A DNA stretch of 64,000 nucleotides from Sphingobium sp. DEHP117 (GTDB lineage Bacteria; Pseudomonadota; Alphaproteobacteria; Sphingomonadales; Sphingomonadaceae), in contig NZ_JAPFBJ010000001.1 of assembly GCF_030867385.1 (NCBI RefSeq), forward strand, positions 930,001-994,000. The letters run 5' to 3'. This document shows, piece by piece, positions 57,262-64,000 of this stretch; positions within the stretch are counted from its first letter, which is position 1, and each line of letters opens with the position of its first letter. A model generated the notes under the pieces. It ran no database searches and was not told where the DNA came from. It saw nothing but the letters and a program-made list of their open reading frames with translations. Both the position numbers and the translations under genes were made by a program.

Positions 57262-57522
57262 TCATGGCGTTTCGCGCACCAGCCGCGCAATTTCCCTCAC
57301 GTATCGGGCCGCTGCCTTTGCCTTGGCAGAATAGCCGCCATGCTTTCGGGCGTTGCGGTTGCCCCTAGGTGCGCCGGGATTCGTGCCGCCGTGCATCCGG
57401 CAGCGGCGCTTGCCCTTCACTGCCGGGGACTTGCACTCCGTTCCCGAGCGGGTTCGGGCTAGGCAGCGCGGTGATTGCGCCAGCCGGGCCGGTTGCATCG
57501 GATTGTTTGACTGATTTTCCAT
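57262..57522 (-). CDS. Small HGG-motif protein of mobile elements
   Basis: An 86-residue basic protein. It carries the compact Cys-containing CLARTRSGTECKSPAVKGKRRCRMHGGTNPGAPRGNRNARKHGGYS, a motif (RCRMHGG-x(4)-GAP-GNRNA-KHG) widely seen in phage and island small proteins. The four Cys/His residues may bind metal. A G-rich ribosome-binding site precedes the ATG at 57522. Its 5' 158 bp overlap the next gene in a different frame. The function is not established; I consider DNA binding possible. Confidence 0.8.
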   Translation of the reverse strand: MENQSNNPMQPARLAQSPRCLARTRSGTECKSPAVKGKRRCRMHGGTNPGAPRGNRNARKHGGYSAKAKAAARYVREIARLVRETP

Positions 57523-58060
57523 TTTCCCGGTCCCCCTTGTGCTGGTGGAAATGATCGGCAACCACCGCCTGCCCGCCTTCGTTCACATGCACATGCTTGA
57601 CGGTTTGTTCGCGCGGCTGGTGGAGCCTTGCCAGTGCCTCCAGCGTGGATCGACATGCAGCTTGGGCCTTGAGCGCCAGCCGCATGTATCTGTCCGCCGC
57701 GTCGGGATAATGACCCATGTTGTTGCCCGAGCGCCGGGCCATGTCGGTAAACAACGCGTCCAGCGAGATCGCTTGCGAGGTGAATATGCGGCTGGCCAGC
57801 GACAGGTCGCCTTTCATCGCGCGCTGAATTTCCTCCGCCAGCACTGCGCTGCTTTCGGCAATGTCGGGCTTGAGTTGGTCGCCAAACATTTGCGAGCCGA
57901 ACGACATTGCCAAATTGGCATTGCGGGTTTGCGGGTCCAGCGTGATCCGGGCCAACGTCCGCCCGATTTTTTCGTCCGTCCGCTTTTCGACTTCGAGCTT
58001 GCCGGTTTCGCCCGGTGCCACCAGTCCATCGTCGGGATTGGCTTTCGCCTTTTTCGCCAT
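57365..58060 (-). CDS. Conserved unknown island protein
   Basis: A 231-residue protein starting MAKKAKANPDDGLVAPGETGKLEVEKRTDEKIGRTLARITLDPQTRNANLAMSF. The middle is helical (AEEIQRAMKGDLSLASRIFTSQAISLDALF, RYMRLALKAQAACRSTLEAL), then TVKHVHVNEGGQAVVADHFHQHK. The last ~52 residues are disordered-looking and share DNA with the HGG-motif gene in another frame. I have seen similar sequences in alphaproteobacterial elements, but no function is known to me. AAAGGA lies 8 bp before the ATG. Confidence 0.78.
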   Translation of the reverse strand: MAKKAKANPDDGLVAPGETGKLEVEKRTDEKIGRTLARITLDPQTRNANLAMSFGSQMFGDQLKPDIAESSAVLAEEIQRAMKGDLSLASRIFTSQAISLDALFTDMARRSGNNMGHYPDAADRYMRLALKAQAACRSTLEALARLHQPREQTVKHVHVNEGGQAVVADHFHQHKGDRENGKSVKQSDATGPAGAITALPSPNPLGNGVQVPGSEGQAPLPDARRHESRRT

Positions 58061-58062
58061 TG

Positions 58063-58863
58063 TCAGTCCTTTGCCTTGCGCGCTTTCGCGCCGATGTTTT
58101 GAGAGGTTCCGCAACGCTTGCCGATCACGCGCCCGCCCGCCTCCAGCCGCTCCAGGCCGAATTTTGACGCGGCCTCAGGGCTTGCCCCTTTCAGGACATA
58201 GGCAAGCGCCGCCTCCAGATTGACGGCGTGGAGATCGGGATTGCCCGCCTCCAGCCCCAGCCGTCCGCCTATCGGTTTGCTGTGGATTACGCGCGCGCGA
58301 TAACTGCGCAGTGTGATTCGGCGCAGCCAGCCCCGTTGCAGCGCCGTAACAACGGGAACGAGATCGGCAGGCACATGGGCGAGCAAGTGGCAGTGCCCGC
58401 CTTTCCCGTCGCCGTTCTCATGCGTCCAGAGCCATGCCGTCCCGCTGCCATGCCGGGCCAGAGCCTTCGCCATGAGATCGGTAAAGCGCCCGGTCGCCTT
58501 CGCCATGCCCGCCAAGGGCACTCCAGCGGCCTGCCAGTGAATTGAGATCATTCGGGTGAACGGCAGCCCGATTTTTTCGGCATGGCGCTCAGCGGCCTTG
58601 AGATTGCCAATTTGAGCCATTGTCAGAGCAAGGCTCTCCCGGTCGGCACGGTTGCGCGCGCCGCCTCTGCCAGTGCTGCAAGTGGAAAGGGCTGCCACAC
58701 CAGAGGTAAGGTAATTAATCGCAAGCGCCGTGCCAGTTCGGACAATCGGCGGATTTGCGGGCGACTGTGGCTGGAGCGGTGCAATTGAAACTTCACCGAA
58801 ACCGCGATCCCGGTGAAGTTTCAAAGCGCCGCCATGCCGGGCGCTATTGTGCGGCTTGGGCAT
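58063..58863 (-). CDS. HUH-like replication or mobilisation protein
   Basis: A protein of about 266 residues. The central block FTRMISIHWQAAG ... GTAWLWTHENGDGKGGHCHLLAHVPADLV ends in HCHLLAH, which fits the His-hydrophobic-His metal motif of HUH rolling-circle Rep/relaxase proteins. A downstream region with several tyrosines (RSYRARV, ALAYVLKG) could supply the nucleophile. The C-terminus reads RVIGKRCGTSQNIG. GTG at 58878, overlapping the preceding stop by 4 bp, is an alternative start. The family call is by motif and element context only. Confidence 0.65.
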   Translation of the reverse strand: MPKPHNSARHGGALKLHRDRGFGEVSIAPLQPQSPANPPIVRTGTALAINYLTSGVAALSTCSTGRGGARNRADRESLALTMAQIGNLKAAERHAEKIGLPFTRMISIHWQAAGVPLAGMAKATGRFTDLMAKALARHGSGTAWLWTHENGDGKGGHCHLLAHVPADLVPVVTALQRGWLRRITLRSYRARVIHSKPIGGRLGLEAGNPDLHAVNLEAALAYVLKGASPEAASKFGLERLEAGGRVIGKRCGTSQNIGAKARKAKD

Positions 58864-58874
58864 GGCGGCAGCGA

Positions 58875-59165
58875 TCACGCGGCAATCCAGACAATGGCCC
58901 GCTTGCCGGTGCTGTTCGGCCTGCGCTGCCCGCTGTCACGGATAAGCCCCTTGCGCCGCAACTCGCTGGTGCGGGGCTGGATGGACCAGCGGTCCATATC
59001 GAGCCGCGCCGCCAGTTCATCGGCGGTAAGGCCATGCGCGCCAGCATCGCGGATTGCGCCCTCCGCCATGCGCTGGAGCCGCCCCAGCTTGGGCGCTATG
59101 GCGTCGGCAGCGGCAATCGAGGTTTCCACATTCCGGTGCCCCGCTGCATCGGAATAGGCACTCAT
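58875..59165 (-). CDS. Winged-helix DNA-binding protein
   Basis: A 96-residue protein. After a short lead (MSAYSDAAGHRNVETSIAAAD) comes a winged helix: RMAEGAIRDAGAHGLTADELAARLDMDRWSIQPRTSELRRKGLIRDSGQRRPNSTGKRAIVWIA. The pattern (helix, ADELA-turn-SIQPRTSEL recognition helix, charged wing) is like small phage regulators. It overlaps the upstream 67-residue gene by 4 bp (ATGA). It probably regulates the island or helps the replication protein. Confidence 0.75.
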   Translation of the reverse strand: MSAYSDAAGHRNVETSIAAADAIAPKLGRLQRMAEGAIRDAGAHGLTADELAARLDMDRWSIQPRTSELRRKGLIRDSGQRRPNSTGKRAIVWIAA

Positions 59166-59365
59166 TTCGCGCCTCCCTGTGCCATCGGCGGCAAACTCGC
59201 GCGGTCCAGCAGCTTCGCAAGCCAATCGGCCTGCGCTTCGCTCATGGGCGTGGAATCGACGGCAAGCTGGCCAAGGAATTGCCCGGCCTTGCGGCTGAGC
59301 CTGTGATTGCCGTTGAGCAGGGCAAGCGCCGCTGCCCGGTGATCGGGAAAGGGCCGCTCAGTCAT
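59162..59365 (-). CDS. Small unknown island protein (67 aa)
   Basis: MTERPFPDHRAAALALLNGNHRLSRKAGQFLGQLAVDSTPMSEAQADWLAKLLDRASLPPMAQGGAK is helical and charged, with LSRKAGQFLGQLAVDSTPMSEAQADWL resembling small phage proteins that follow replication genes. It is coupled to the winged-helix gene by a 4-bp overlap. No function can be given. Confidence 0.65.
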   Translation of the reverse strand: MTERPFPDHRAAALALLNGNHRLSRKAGQFLGQLAVDSTPMSEAQADWLAKLLDRASLPPMAQGGAK

Positions 59366-59546
59366 TGCAGCCCTCCCCAAAGCAGAGCCGCGCCATATCC
59401 CGCGCCATCCAAGGCGACAGGCAGAAACGGGCCGCAAGCATTTGCGCCCGCCAGTCCGATGCGGTAGATGAGGGATGCAACCAGCCGCCAAGTTGATTGC
59501 GCGAAGCCCCGGCCTGCCCGCCGGGGTTTTGCATTTGTGCTGCCAT
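59358..59546 (-). CDS. Small unknown island protein (62 aa)
   Basis: MAAQMQNPGGQAGASRNQLGGWLHP... then SDWRAQMLAARFCLSPWMARDMARLCFGEGCND, the second part being a plausible helix-turn-helix-sized segment. Its stop overlaps the next gene by 8 bp. A competing frame (59362-59553) begins with an ATGA overlap to the AlpA-like gene but gives a poor protein. I favour this frame with moderate confidence. Confidence 0.5.
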   Translation of the reverse strand: MAAQMQNPGGQAGASRNQLGGWLHPSSTASDWRAQMLAARFCLSPWMARDMARLCFGEGCND

Positions 59547-59549
59547 CGC

Positions 59550-59735
59550 TCATGCCCCCGCCTGATAGGTCGGAAGGCTGGCCAGATAGGTTTCGAGATC
59601 GGCAAACGAGATCAACGTGCGCCGCCCGGCCTTGCGAGCCTTGAGATCGCCGCGCTTCAACGCCTCATAGATTGAGGTGCGCGACATGCCCGAAAACTGC
59701 ACGGCCTCGGGCAAGGTGCCGTATGCTTTTGTCAT
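59550..59735 (-). CDS. AlpA/excisionase-like MerR-fold DNA-binding protein
   Basis: A 61-residue protein, TLPEAVQFSGMSRTSIYEALKRGDLKARKAGRRTLISFADLETYLASLPTYQ, which is the HTH_17 fold (helix-turn-helix plus the R-R-T wing and DLE-YL helix). Such proteins act as recombination directionality factors or activators of the integrase in satellites and integrative elements. AGGGAA precedes the ATG. A 91-bp gap upstream holds the likely promoter of this rightmost part of the small-gene chain. Confidence 0.88.
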   Translation of the reverse strand: MTKAYGTLPEAVQFSGMSRTSIYEALKRGDLKARKAGRRTLISFADLETYLASLPTYQAGA

Positions 59736-59826
59736 GGGAAATTCCCTGTGCTGCTTTGCCGCGATAAGTGCGGACGCACAGGGGTTTAGACTTGTCCGAT
59801 TAGTCGCTTGTCGAAGTGCCTAAAAT

Positions 59827-60330
59827 TCAAGTTTCGGTGGAATCCTGCGACTCTCGCTCAAAGCGACGATATGCTTGCCACAGGTTATCGACCGCTGATT
59901 CGGACAGCCCCGATAAACTGGCGACTTCGGCGATAATTCGTTTGCGCGTGCCCCTTCGCGGCTTTGTTGAGACTGTAACCAACCGTGGAGCCGCGCCAAG
60001 GTAGTTGCCGCTTTCGTCGCTAAAGGGGGTGCCAGCGCGATCATGGAGGAATGCCTCTATGTCGCCCCTGTGATCGTCATAACCATCGCCTGCGAGCCAT
60101 GCCTTGCGTTGCGACACAGGGATTGCTTGAGCGCCTTCCTGAAGCGCCCGTATGTTGTCGGCATGGGGAAGGCGGGAAAGGCCCGCTTCAATGGCCAGCT
60201 TGGATTCTCCGCGCCAGCGCGTTTCGCAATCCTGGCCTATGGTCAACATCTGCCAAAAGTCATGTTTTCGTGGGCGTCCTGCCCCAGAGCGAGCGCCGCC
60301 GTGCCCACTATTCTTGCTTGGCTTTGGCAC
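59827..60330 (-). CDS. Unknown island protein with basic N-terminus
   Basis: A 167-residue protein starting at GTG: MPKPSKNSGHGGARSGAGRPRKHDFWQ, a Gly/Arg-rich basic N-terminus like those of small terminase-like and other phage DNA-binding proteins. The C-terminus KRIIAEVASLSGLSESAVDNLWQAYRRFERE could be a helix-turn-helix. It overlaps the following 77-residue gene's stop by 23 bp. It may be a DNA-packaging or regulatory protein; this is inference. Confidence 0.65.
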   Translation of the reverse strand: MPKPSKNSGHGGARSGAGRPRKHDFWQMLTIGQDCETRWRGESKLAIEAGLSRLPHADNIRALQEGAQAIPVSQRKAWLAGDGYDDHRGDIEAFLHDRAGTPFSDESGNYLGAAPRLVTVSTKPRRGTRKRIIAEVASLSGLSESAVDNLWQAYRRFERESQDSTET

Positions 60331-60541
60331 GGCTTTTCCGCTTCGGCTGGAGTTTCACAACTTCCGCATCCGGCGCACAACATACCTGCCAAGCATCCTG
60401 CATCACGGCTTGCCGAAACCTAAGCGCCACATGGGCGGGAAGGTGGAAGCGAAAGGCATCGCCGCCAGATTTGAACGTCACCAGCATGTGCCCGGTAGTG
60501 GCCTCAACCGCCGTTTCATCAATGTAGAAAATGCCGTTCAT
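60308..60541 (-). CDS. Small unknown island protein (77 aa)
   Basis: MNGIFYIDETAVEATTGHMLVTFKSGGDAFRFHLPAHVALRFRQAVMQDAWQVCCAPDAEVVKLQPKRKSRAKAKQE: a beta-rich first half, a helix, a CC pair and a basic tail. It overlaps the integrase stop by 4 bp and is therefore probably cotranslated with it. No family is recognised. Confidence 0.65.
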   Translation of the reverse strand: MNGIFYIDETAVEATTGHMLVTFKSGGDAFRFHLPAHVALRFRQAVMQDAWQVCCAPDAEVVKLQPKRKSRAKAKQE

Positions 60542-61782
60542 GCCGCCGCTCCCCGGATTGGCGAAACCTTGGCACCAGCCGCGCCGTCGCTGGCGCAATA
60601 GGTTGCCCAATCGGCCATGAGCCGCCGCCGCTTGTCGAATAGATCGCCGCGCCGGTAAGCCGCTTCGGACTTGTTGCCGATCACATGGGCCAGCGCCATT
60701 TCGCAAACTTCATGGGCATAGCCAGTGCATTCGGCTGCCCAATCGCGGAAGCCCGAACGGAAGCCGTGAACGGTGCATTCCAGCTTCATGCGGCGAAGCA
60801 ACATTGACATGGCCATTGTGGACAGCTTGCCACCCTTGTCGGCTGGAAACAGGCTGGCCTTGCCGAGCGGTTTCACGGTCTCCAGAATCTCGACAGCGCG
60901 CGGCGACAGGGGAATGCGATGCTCCTTGCCCGCCTTCATGCGAGACGCTGGCACGGTCCAGATTGCCTTGTCCAAATCGACTTCGGCCCAAGTTGCCCCC
61001 AGCACTTCGCTGGTGCGCGTGGCGGTCAGAATGACAAACTCCAGCGCCAGTGCCGCCATTGCCTCCCGCTCCCGCAGTTTCACCATGAACGCCGGTATAG
61101 ACTCATATGGCATGGCCTTGTGATGGCCGCGCGTAAGCCGGGAACGGGCTGGCAGGATTTGTGCGATATGGCCGCGCCAGCGGGCAGGGTTTTCGCCCTC
61201 CCGGTATCCGCGCGCCTTCGCGGCATCGAGGACGGTTTCAATCCTGCCCCGGATGCGGCTGGCGGTTTCGGGCTTGTCCTGCCAGATCGGTTCAAGGATT
61301 TTCAGCACATGCGCCGTGCCAATTTCGGCAACCGGCAATTCGCCCATGACGGGATAGACGTAGCTGGCCAGCGTGTTGCGCCATTGCTGCCGGTGCTTGT
61401 TATTGCGCCAGCTCGCCTCATTCGCGCCGATATAAGCCTCTGCCACAGCCTTGAACGTCATTCCGGCAATCGCAGCCGCCTGAGCCGCTGCAAGCGCCTC
61501 TGTGGCCTCCCGCTGGCGTTCCTCCAGTGGATCAATCCCGGCTTTCACCTTGAGCCGCAAAGCATCGCGCGCCGTGCGGGCATCGGCAAGGGAAATGCCG
61601 CCTTGTCCAGCCGCACCCAAGCCAATGTCGCGCGACTTGCCCTTGAGCATGAAGCGATAGACCCATGACCGCGCGCCGGTTTCCTTCACCAGCAAATGCA
61701 GCCCGCCCCCGTCCGCATGGCGTCCCGGTTTCGCGTTCTTGACCGCCAAAGGCGTTAGGGCGTTGCTGAGCTTGCGCGGCAT
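60538..61782 (-). CDS. Tyrosine-type integrase (P4-like)
   Basis: A 414-residue integrase. It has an N-terminal DUF4102-like arm-binding domain (LTPLAVKNAKPGRHADGGGLHLLVKETGARSWVYRF), a core-binding SAM-like domain and the catalytic domain. The catalytic residues lie in ATRTSEVLGATW (Arg), HGFRSGFRDWAAE (His/Arg) and LAHVIGNKSEAAYRRGDL (His, Tyr). The ATG at 61782 gives MPRKLSNALTPLAV; a TTG 21 bp upstream is open. Position at the element end next to the right att repeat fits recombination at tRNA-Ser. Confidence 0.95.
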   Translation of the reverse strand: MPRKLSNALTPLAVKNAKPGRHADGGGLHLLVKETGARSWVYRFMLKGKSRDIGLGAAGQGGISLADARTARDALRLKVKAGIDPLEERQREATEALAAAQAAAIAGMTFKAVAEAYIGANEASWRNNKHRQQWRNTLASYVYPVMGELPVAEIGTAHVLKILEPIWQDKPETASRIRGRIETVLDAAKARGYREGENPARWRGHIAQILPARSRLTRGHHKAMPYESIPAFMVKLREREAMAALALEFVILTATRTSEVLGATWAEVDLDKAIWTVPASRMKAGKEHRIPLSPRAVEILETVKPLGKASLFPADKGGKLSTMAMSMLLRRMKLECTVHGFRSGFRDWAAECTGYAHEVCEMALAHVIGNKSEAAYRRGDLFDKRRRLMADWATYCASDGAAGAKVSPIRGAAA

Positions 61783-61794
61783 GGCTTGCGTCTC

Positions 61795-61866
61795 CGTTCC
61801 CAAATCCGTTCCCCGATAATACGCCGGTTTTATGGGAACGCAACCGGATAGAACGGGACGGGAACG
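61795..61866. repeat. CGTTCCC/GGGAACG iterated sites beside the integrase
   Basis: Two CGTTCCC copies (61795-61801, 61807-61813) face two GGGAACG copies (61834-61840, 61860-61866), plus a weaker GAACGGGACG between. The first pair with CCCGATA is repeated at the opposite end (56988-57012). They are probable arm-type sites and may overlap the integrase promoter. Confidence 0.65.
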
Positions 61867-61947
61867 GAGTTGGATAGAGCCTATTATCGCTTATTTTCCG
61901 TGCTTATTCTAATGCTGACGGATGCATCCGGACGCTAGTTTCGGGGA

Positions 61948-61964
61948 CACCCTGTCCGCCAATT
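61948..61964 (+). repeat. att repeat, distal side (17 bp)
   Basis: Second copy of CACCCTGTCCGCCAATT, marking the right end of the island. Only the tRNA 3' end is duplicated; there is no second functional tRNA. Confidence 0.92.
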
Positions 61965-61987
61965 TCTGATCCCGGCACCCCACAAAA

Positions 61988-62009
61988 AAGGGCGGGATCG
62001 CCCGCCCTT
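61988..62009 (-). terminator. Terminator after the aldolase gene
   Basis: AAGGGCGGG (61988-61996) pairs with CCCGCCCTT (62001-62009) around a 4-nt loop. On the minus strand it is followed by six T. It ends the leftward aldolase transcript. Confidence 0.85.
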
Positions 62010-62033
62010 CCCTGTTTGCTTTTCCGCTATCGC

Positions 62034-62939
62034 TTACGCCGGGCTGTGTGCCTTGGCGGTCGACGCCGCGTGGATCTCGTTGATTGCGCCGCCCAGCGAG
62101 CGGTTGAACTCGTCATCAGACATCTGGTGGCGCAAATCTTCGAGCAGCGCGCGGCTGAAGCTCGCGATGATGCCGCGGTTCTTCGCCAGCTCGATGCAGG
62201 CCTCCGGGCGCTTGAACCCGCCCGACAGCGCAACGACGCGCAATACCTTGGGGTGGTCGACCAGCGGATCGAACAGCCCCGGCTTGGTGGGGAGCGAGAG
62301 CTTGAGCATCACCTGCTGGCCCTCGGGCAGCGCATCGAGCGCTTTCAGCGTCTCTTCGAGCAGGATCTGGTCGCACTCGGCGCGGGTCTCGCTCTTGATG
62401 TTCACTTCCGGCTCGATGATCGGCATCATGCCGTGGGAGAGGACCTGGCGGCCCACCTCGAACTGCTGCTTGACCACGGCGGCGATGCCCTCGCGGTTGG
62501 CGGAATTGATGACCGAACGCTCCTTGGTGCCGAACACGCCGAGCGCCTTCGCACGGGTGAGCAGCGCGTCCAGTTCCGGCATCGGCTTCATCAGCTGCAC
62601 GCCGTTGGCTTCGTCCTCCAGACCCTTGTCGATCTTGATGAAGGGGACGACGCCACGCTCGACCAGCGCTTGCGGTGTCGGCTTGCCGTCGACGGTACCA
62701 TCCATGGTGCGCTCAAACAGGATCGCGCCGATCACCTTTTCGCCGGTGAAGCAGGGCGAGGTGATGATGCGGCTGCGCATCGCGTGGATCAGGCCGAACA
62801 TCTCCTCGTCGCCGGAATAGGCGTCTTCCTCTATGCCATAGCCCTTCAGCGCCTTGGGGGTGGATCCGCCGCTCTGGTCTAGCGCGGCGATAAAGCCGTT
62901 GCCGTCGGCCATCTTGCTGGTCATTTCATCAAACTGCAT
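62034..62939 (-). CDS. Fructose-bisphosphate aldolase, class I
   Basis: A 301-residue Schiff-base aldolase (FbaB-like single-domain class I). It has FIAALDQSGGSTPKAL, MPIIEPEVNIKSETRAECDQILLEETLKAL, the lysine-bearing VMLKLSLPTKPGLFDPLVDHPKV and VVALSGGFKRPEAC. GGAG 9 bp upstream supports the ATG at 62939. It splits fructose-1,6-bisphosphate, or condenses triose phosphates in gluconeogenesis. It lies 58 bp downstream of pgk, a common glycolytic pairing. Confidence 0.94.
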   Translation of the reverse strand: MQFDEMTSKMADGNGFIAALDQSGGSTPKALKGYGIEEDAYSGDEEMFGLIHAMRSRIITSPCFTGEKVIGAILFERTMDGTVDGKPTPQALVERGVVPFIKIDKGLEDEANGVQLMKPMPELDALLTRAKALGVFGTKERSVINSANREGIAAVVKQQFEVGRQVLSHGMMPIIEPEVNIKSETRAECDQILLEETLKALDALPEGQQVMLKLSLPTKPGLFDPLVDHPKVLRVVALSGGFKRPEACIELAKNRGIIASFSRALLEDLRHQMSDDEFNRSLGGAINEIHAASTAKAHSPA

Positions 62940-62997
62940 CTGCACATGCTCCGCTTGCTGTGCCGGCCTCGGGCCAGCGTTGTGTCCCCAATTAGGA

Positions 62998-64000
62998 TCA
63001 GTTCATTAACGCTTTGACACCCGGCAGCTCCTTGCCCTCCATCCATTCGAGGAAGGCACCGCCTGCGGTCGAAACAAAGCTGAAATCGGCGCCCACGCCC
63101 GCATGGTTGAGCGCGGCGACGGTATCCCCGCCCCCCGCCACCGAAGTGAGCGACCCTTCCTTGGTCAGCGCCGCCGCCGTCTGCGCGAGCGCGACCGTCG
63201 CCTTGTCAAACGGCGCGATCTCGAATGCGCCGAGCGGGCCGTTCCACACCAGTGTCTTGCAGGTCTTCAGCACGTCCGCCAGCGCTTCCACCGCCGCCGG
63301 GCCAACGTCGAGGATCATTTCGTCGGCGGCAACCTCATGTACGTTGCAGGTGCGCACCGAGGGCGGGTTCGCCGCAAACTCCTTCGCCACCACCACGTCA
63401 TAGGGCAGATGGATCGTGCATCCTGCCGCATCCGCCGCGTCCATGATCTTCTCGGCAGTCTCGGCCAGATCATGCTCGCACAGCGACTTGCCGACATCGA
63501 CCCCGCGCGCGGCAAGGAAGGTGTTCGCCATGCCACCGCCGATGATGAGATGATCGACCTTGGTGATGAGGTTGGTCAGCACATCGAGCTTGGAAGAGAC
63601 CTTCGCCCCGCCGACCACCGCCGCAACCGGCTTTACCGGGCTGCCGAGCGCCGCCTGAAGCGCGTCCAGCTCCTTCTCCATCGAACGACCGGCAAAGGCC
63701 GGCAGCTTGTGCGCCAGCCCTTCGGTCGAGGCGTGGGCGCGGTGCGCGGCGGAGAAAGCGTCGTTGACGTACAGGTCACCCAGCGCCGCAAAGCGATCGA
63801 TCACGGCAGGATCGTTCTTTTCCTCTCCGCCGAAAAAGCGGGTGTTTTCCAGCACCGCAATGTCGCCGGGCTGAAGGGCAGAGACTGCGGCAGCGTCCCC
63901 TTCCCAATCCACATAGCGCACTGCGCGGCCCAGCACGGCGGCAAATGCGTCCGTAACCTGATTGAGCGAAAACTCGGCGCTAGGCTGACCCTTGGGCCGC
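62998..64000 (-). CDS. pgk: Phosphoglycerate kinase (N-terminus outside window)
   Basis: The frame stays open to the window edge and reads [32 protein letters not shown] near the right end. It then has [61 protein letters not shown] and [17 protein letters not shown]. These are the classical PGK blocks; the missing N-terminal part is about 60-70 residues. It makes 3-phosphoglycerate and ATP from 1,3-bisphosphoglycerate. Confidence 0.96.
   Translation of the reverse strand, partial: RPKGQPSAEFSLNQVTDAFAAVLGRAVRYVDWEGDAAAVSALQPGDIAVLENTRFFGGEEKNDPAVIDRFAALGDLYVNDAFSAAHRAHASTEGLAHKLPAFAGRSMEKELDALQAALGSPVKPVAAVVGGAKVSSKLDVLTNLITKVDHLIIGGGMANTFLAARGVDVGKSLCEHDLAETAEKIMDAADAAGCTIHLPYDVVVAKEFAANPPSVRTCNVHEVAADEMILDVGPAAVEALADVLKTCKTLVWNGPLGAFEIAPFDKATVALAQTAAALTKEGSLTSVAGGGDTVAALNHAGVGADFSFVSTAGGAFLEWMEGKELPGVKALMN

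Larger units (their letters stand above)
56932..61964. mobile_element. Integrative element in tRNA-Ser(UGA), about 5.0 kb
   Basis: The 17-bp sequence CACCCTGTCCGCCAATT at the 3' end of tRNA-Ser recurs at 61948-61964. Between the copies are a tyrosine integrase at the far end and nine small genes, all leftward and nearly touching. The set is integrase, two unknowns, an AlpA-like regulator, two tiny genes, a winged-helix protein, an HUH-like replication protein, and two overlapping conserved unknowns. No metabolic or resistance cargo is evident. The size and content fit a phage satellite or a minimal mobilisable element. Confidence 0.9.

Noticed and set aside
59362..59553. 63-residue frame starting MSDGSTNAKPRR in the island
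   Set aside because: It has a neat ATGA overlap with the AlpA-like gene, but its translation is Trp/Gly/Leu-rich and unstructured-looking. The competing frame 59358-59546 is more protein-like. The decision is not certain.
61948..61964. Second tRNA at the right end of the island
   Set aside because: Only the last 14 nt of the tRNA plus three bases are present. It is an att duplicate, not a gene.

Overview
This window is GC-rich, gene-dense chromosome from an alphaproteobacterium, most likely a sphingomonad (Sphingomonadales). The evidence is the gene order: pckA next to chvI-chvG-hprK-rapZ-EIIA(Man), cinA-ispDF next to dusB-ntrB-ntrC-ntrY-ntrX-hfq-hflX, and a double-length Hfq. I cannot fix the genus from the sequence alone.

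Layout. 1-4 kb: a leftward set of carbon/nitrogen regulators (ChvI-ChvG two-component system, short HPr kinase, RapZ, PTS EIIA), divergent from PEP carboxykinase (4.2-5.9 kb). 6-12.5 kb: a small asparaginase-like protein, an NfeD/SPFH membrane pair, a CitE-like lyase, guaB, an rRNA methyltransferase and a TPR protein. 12.5-18.1 kb: the leftward envelope cluster lptD-surA-pdxA-rsmA. 18.2-20.6 kb: pepA-holC-ndk. 20.65-21.96 kb: an IS110-family element with a structured non-coding leader, a dispersed palindromic repeat and a terminator. 22-26.7 kb: hydrolase, carbonic anhydrase, lipA, a COQ10-like protein, cinA and ispDF. 26.8-36.1 kb: dusB and the NtrBC/NtrYX nitrogen regulators, then tandem-domain hfq and hflX. 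36.1-37.6 kb: a disturbed patch with a ParD antitoxin, a broken ParE toxin and an AT-rich TonB-like secreted protein. Its altered base composition seems to run into the 3' end of mazG. 37.5-47.2 kb: mazG (repeat-bearing N-terminus), a retropepsin-like protease, PhnP-like and TatD-like hydrolases, metG-holB-tmk-dacA, and rlpA-mltB. 47.4-56.6 kb: an acetate module made of an MFS transporter and porin, divergent acs, and a CrbS/CrbR-type acetate-switch two-component system. 56.9-62 kb: tRNA-Ser(UGA) carrying a compact integrative element of about 5.0 kb, bounded by a 17-bp direct repeat. 62-64 kb: class I fructose-bisphosphate aldolase and phosphoglycerate kinase (the latter runs off the window).

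How the parts fit. Three regulatory blocks dominate: ChvGI with PTS proteins beside pckA (gluconeogenesis), NtrBC/NtrYX with Hfq (nitrogen and post-transcriptional control), and CrbSR with acs (acetate use). Most genes lie in tight leftward or rightward operons with 4-bp ATGA/GTGA overlaps. The accessory material is the IS110 element, the parDE/TonB patch and the tRNA-Ser island. The items most worth follow-up are the two-Sm-domain Hfq, the candidate bridge RNA of the IS110 element, the small tRNA-Ser island with its HUH-type protein and overlapping genes, and the repeat-expanded MazG N-terminus.
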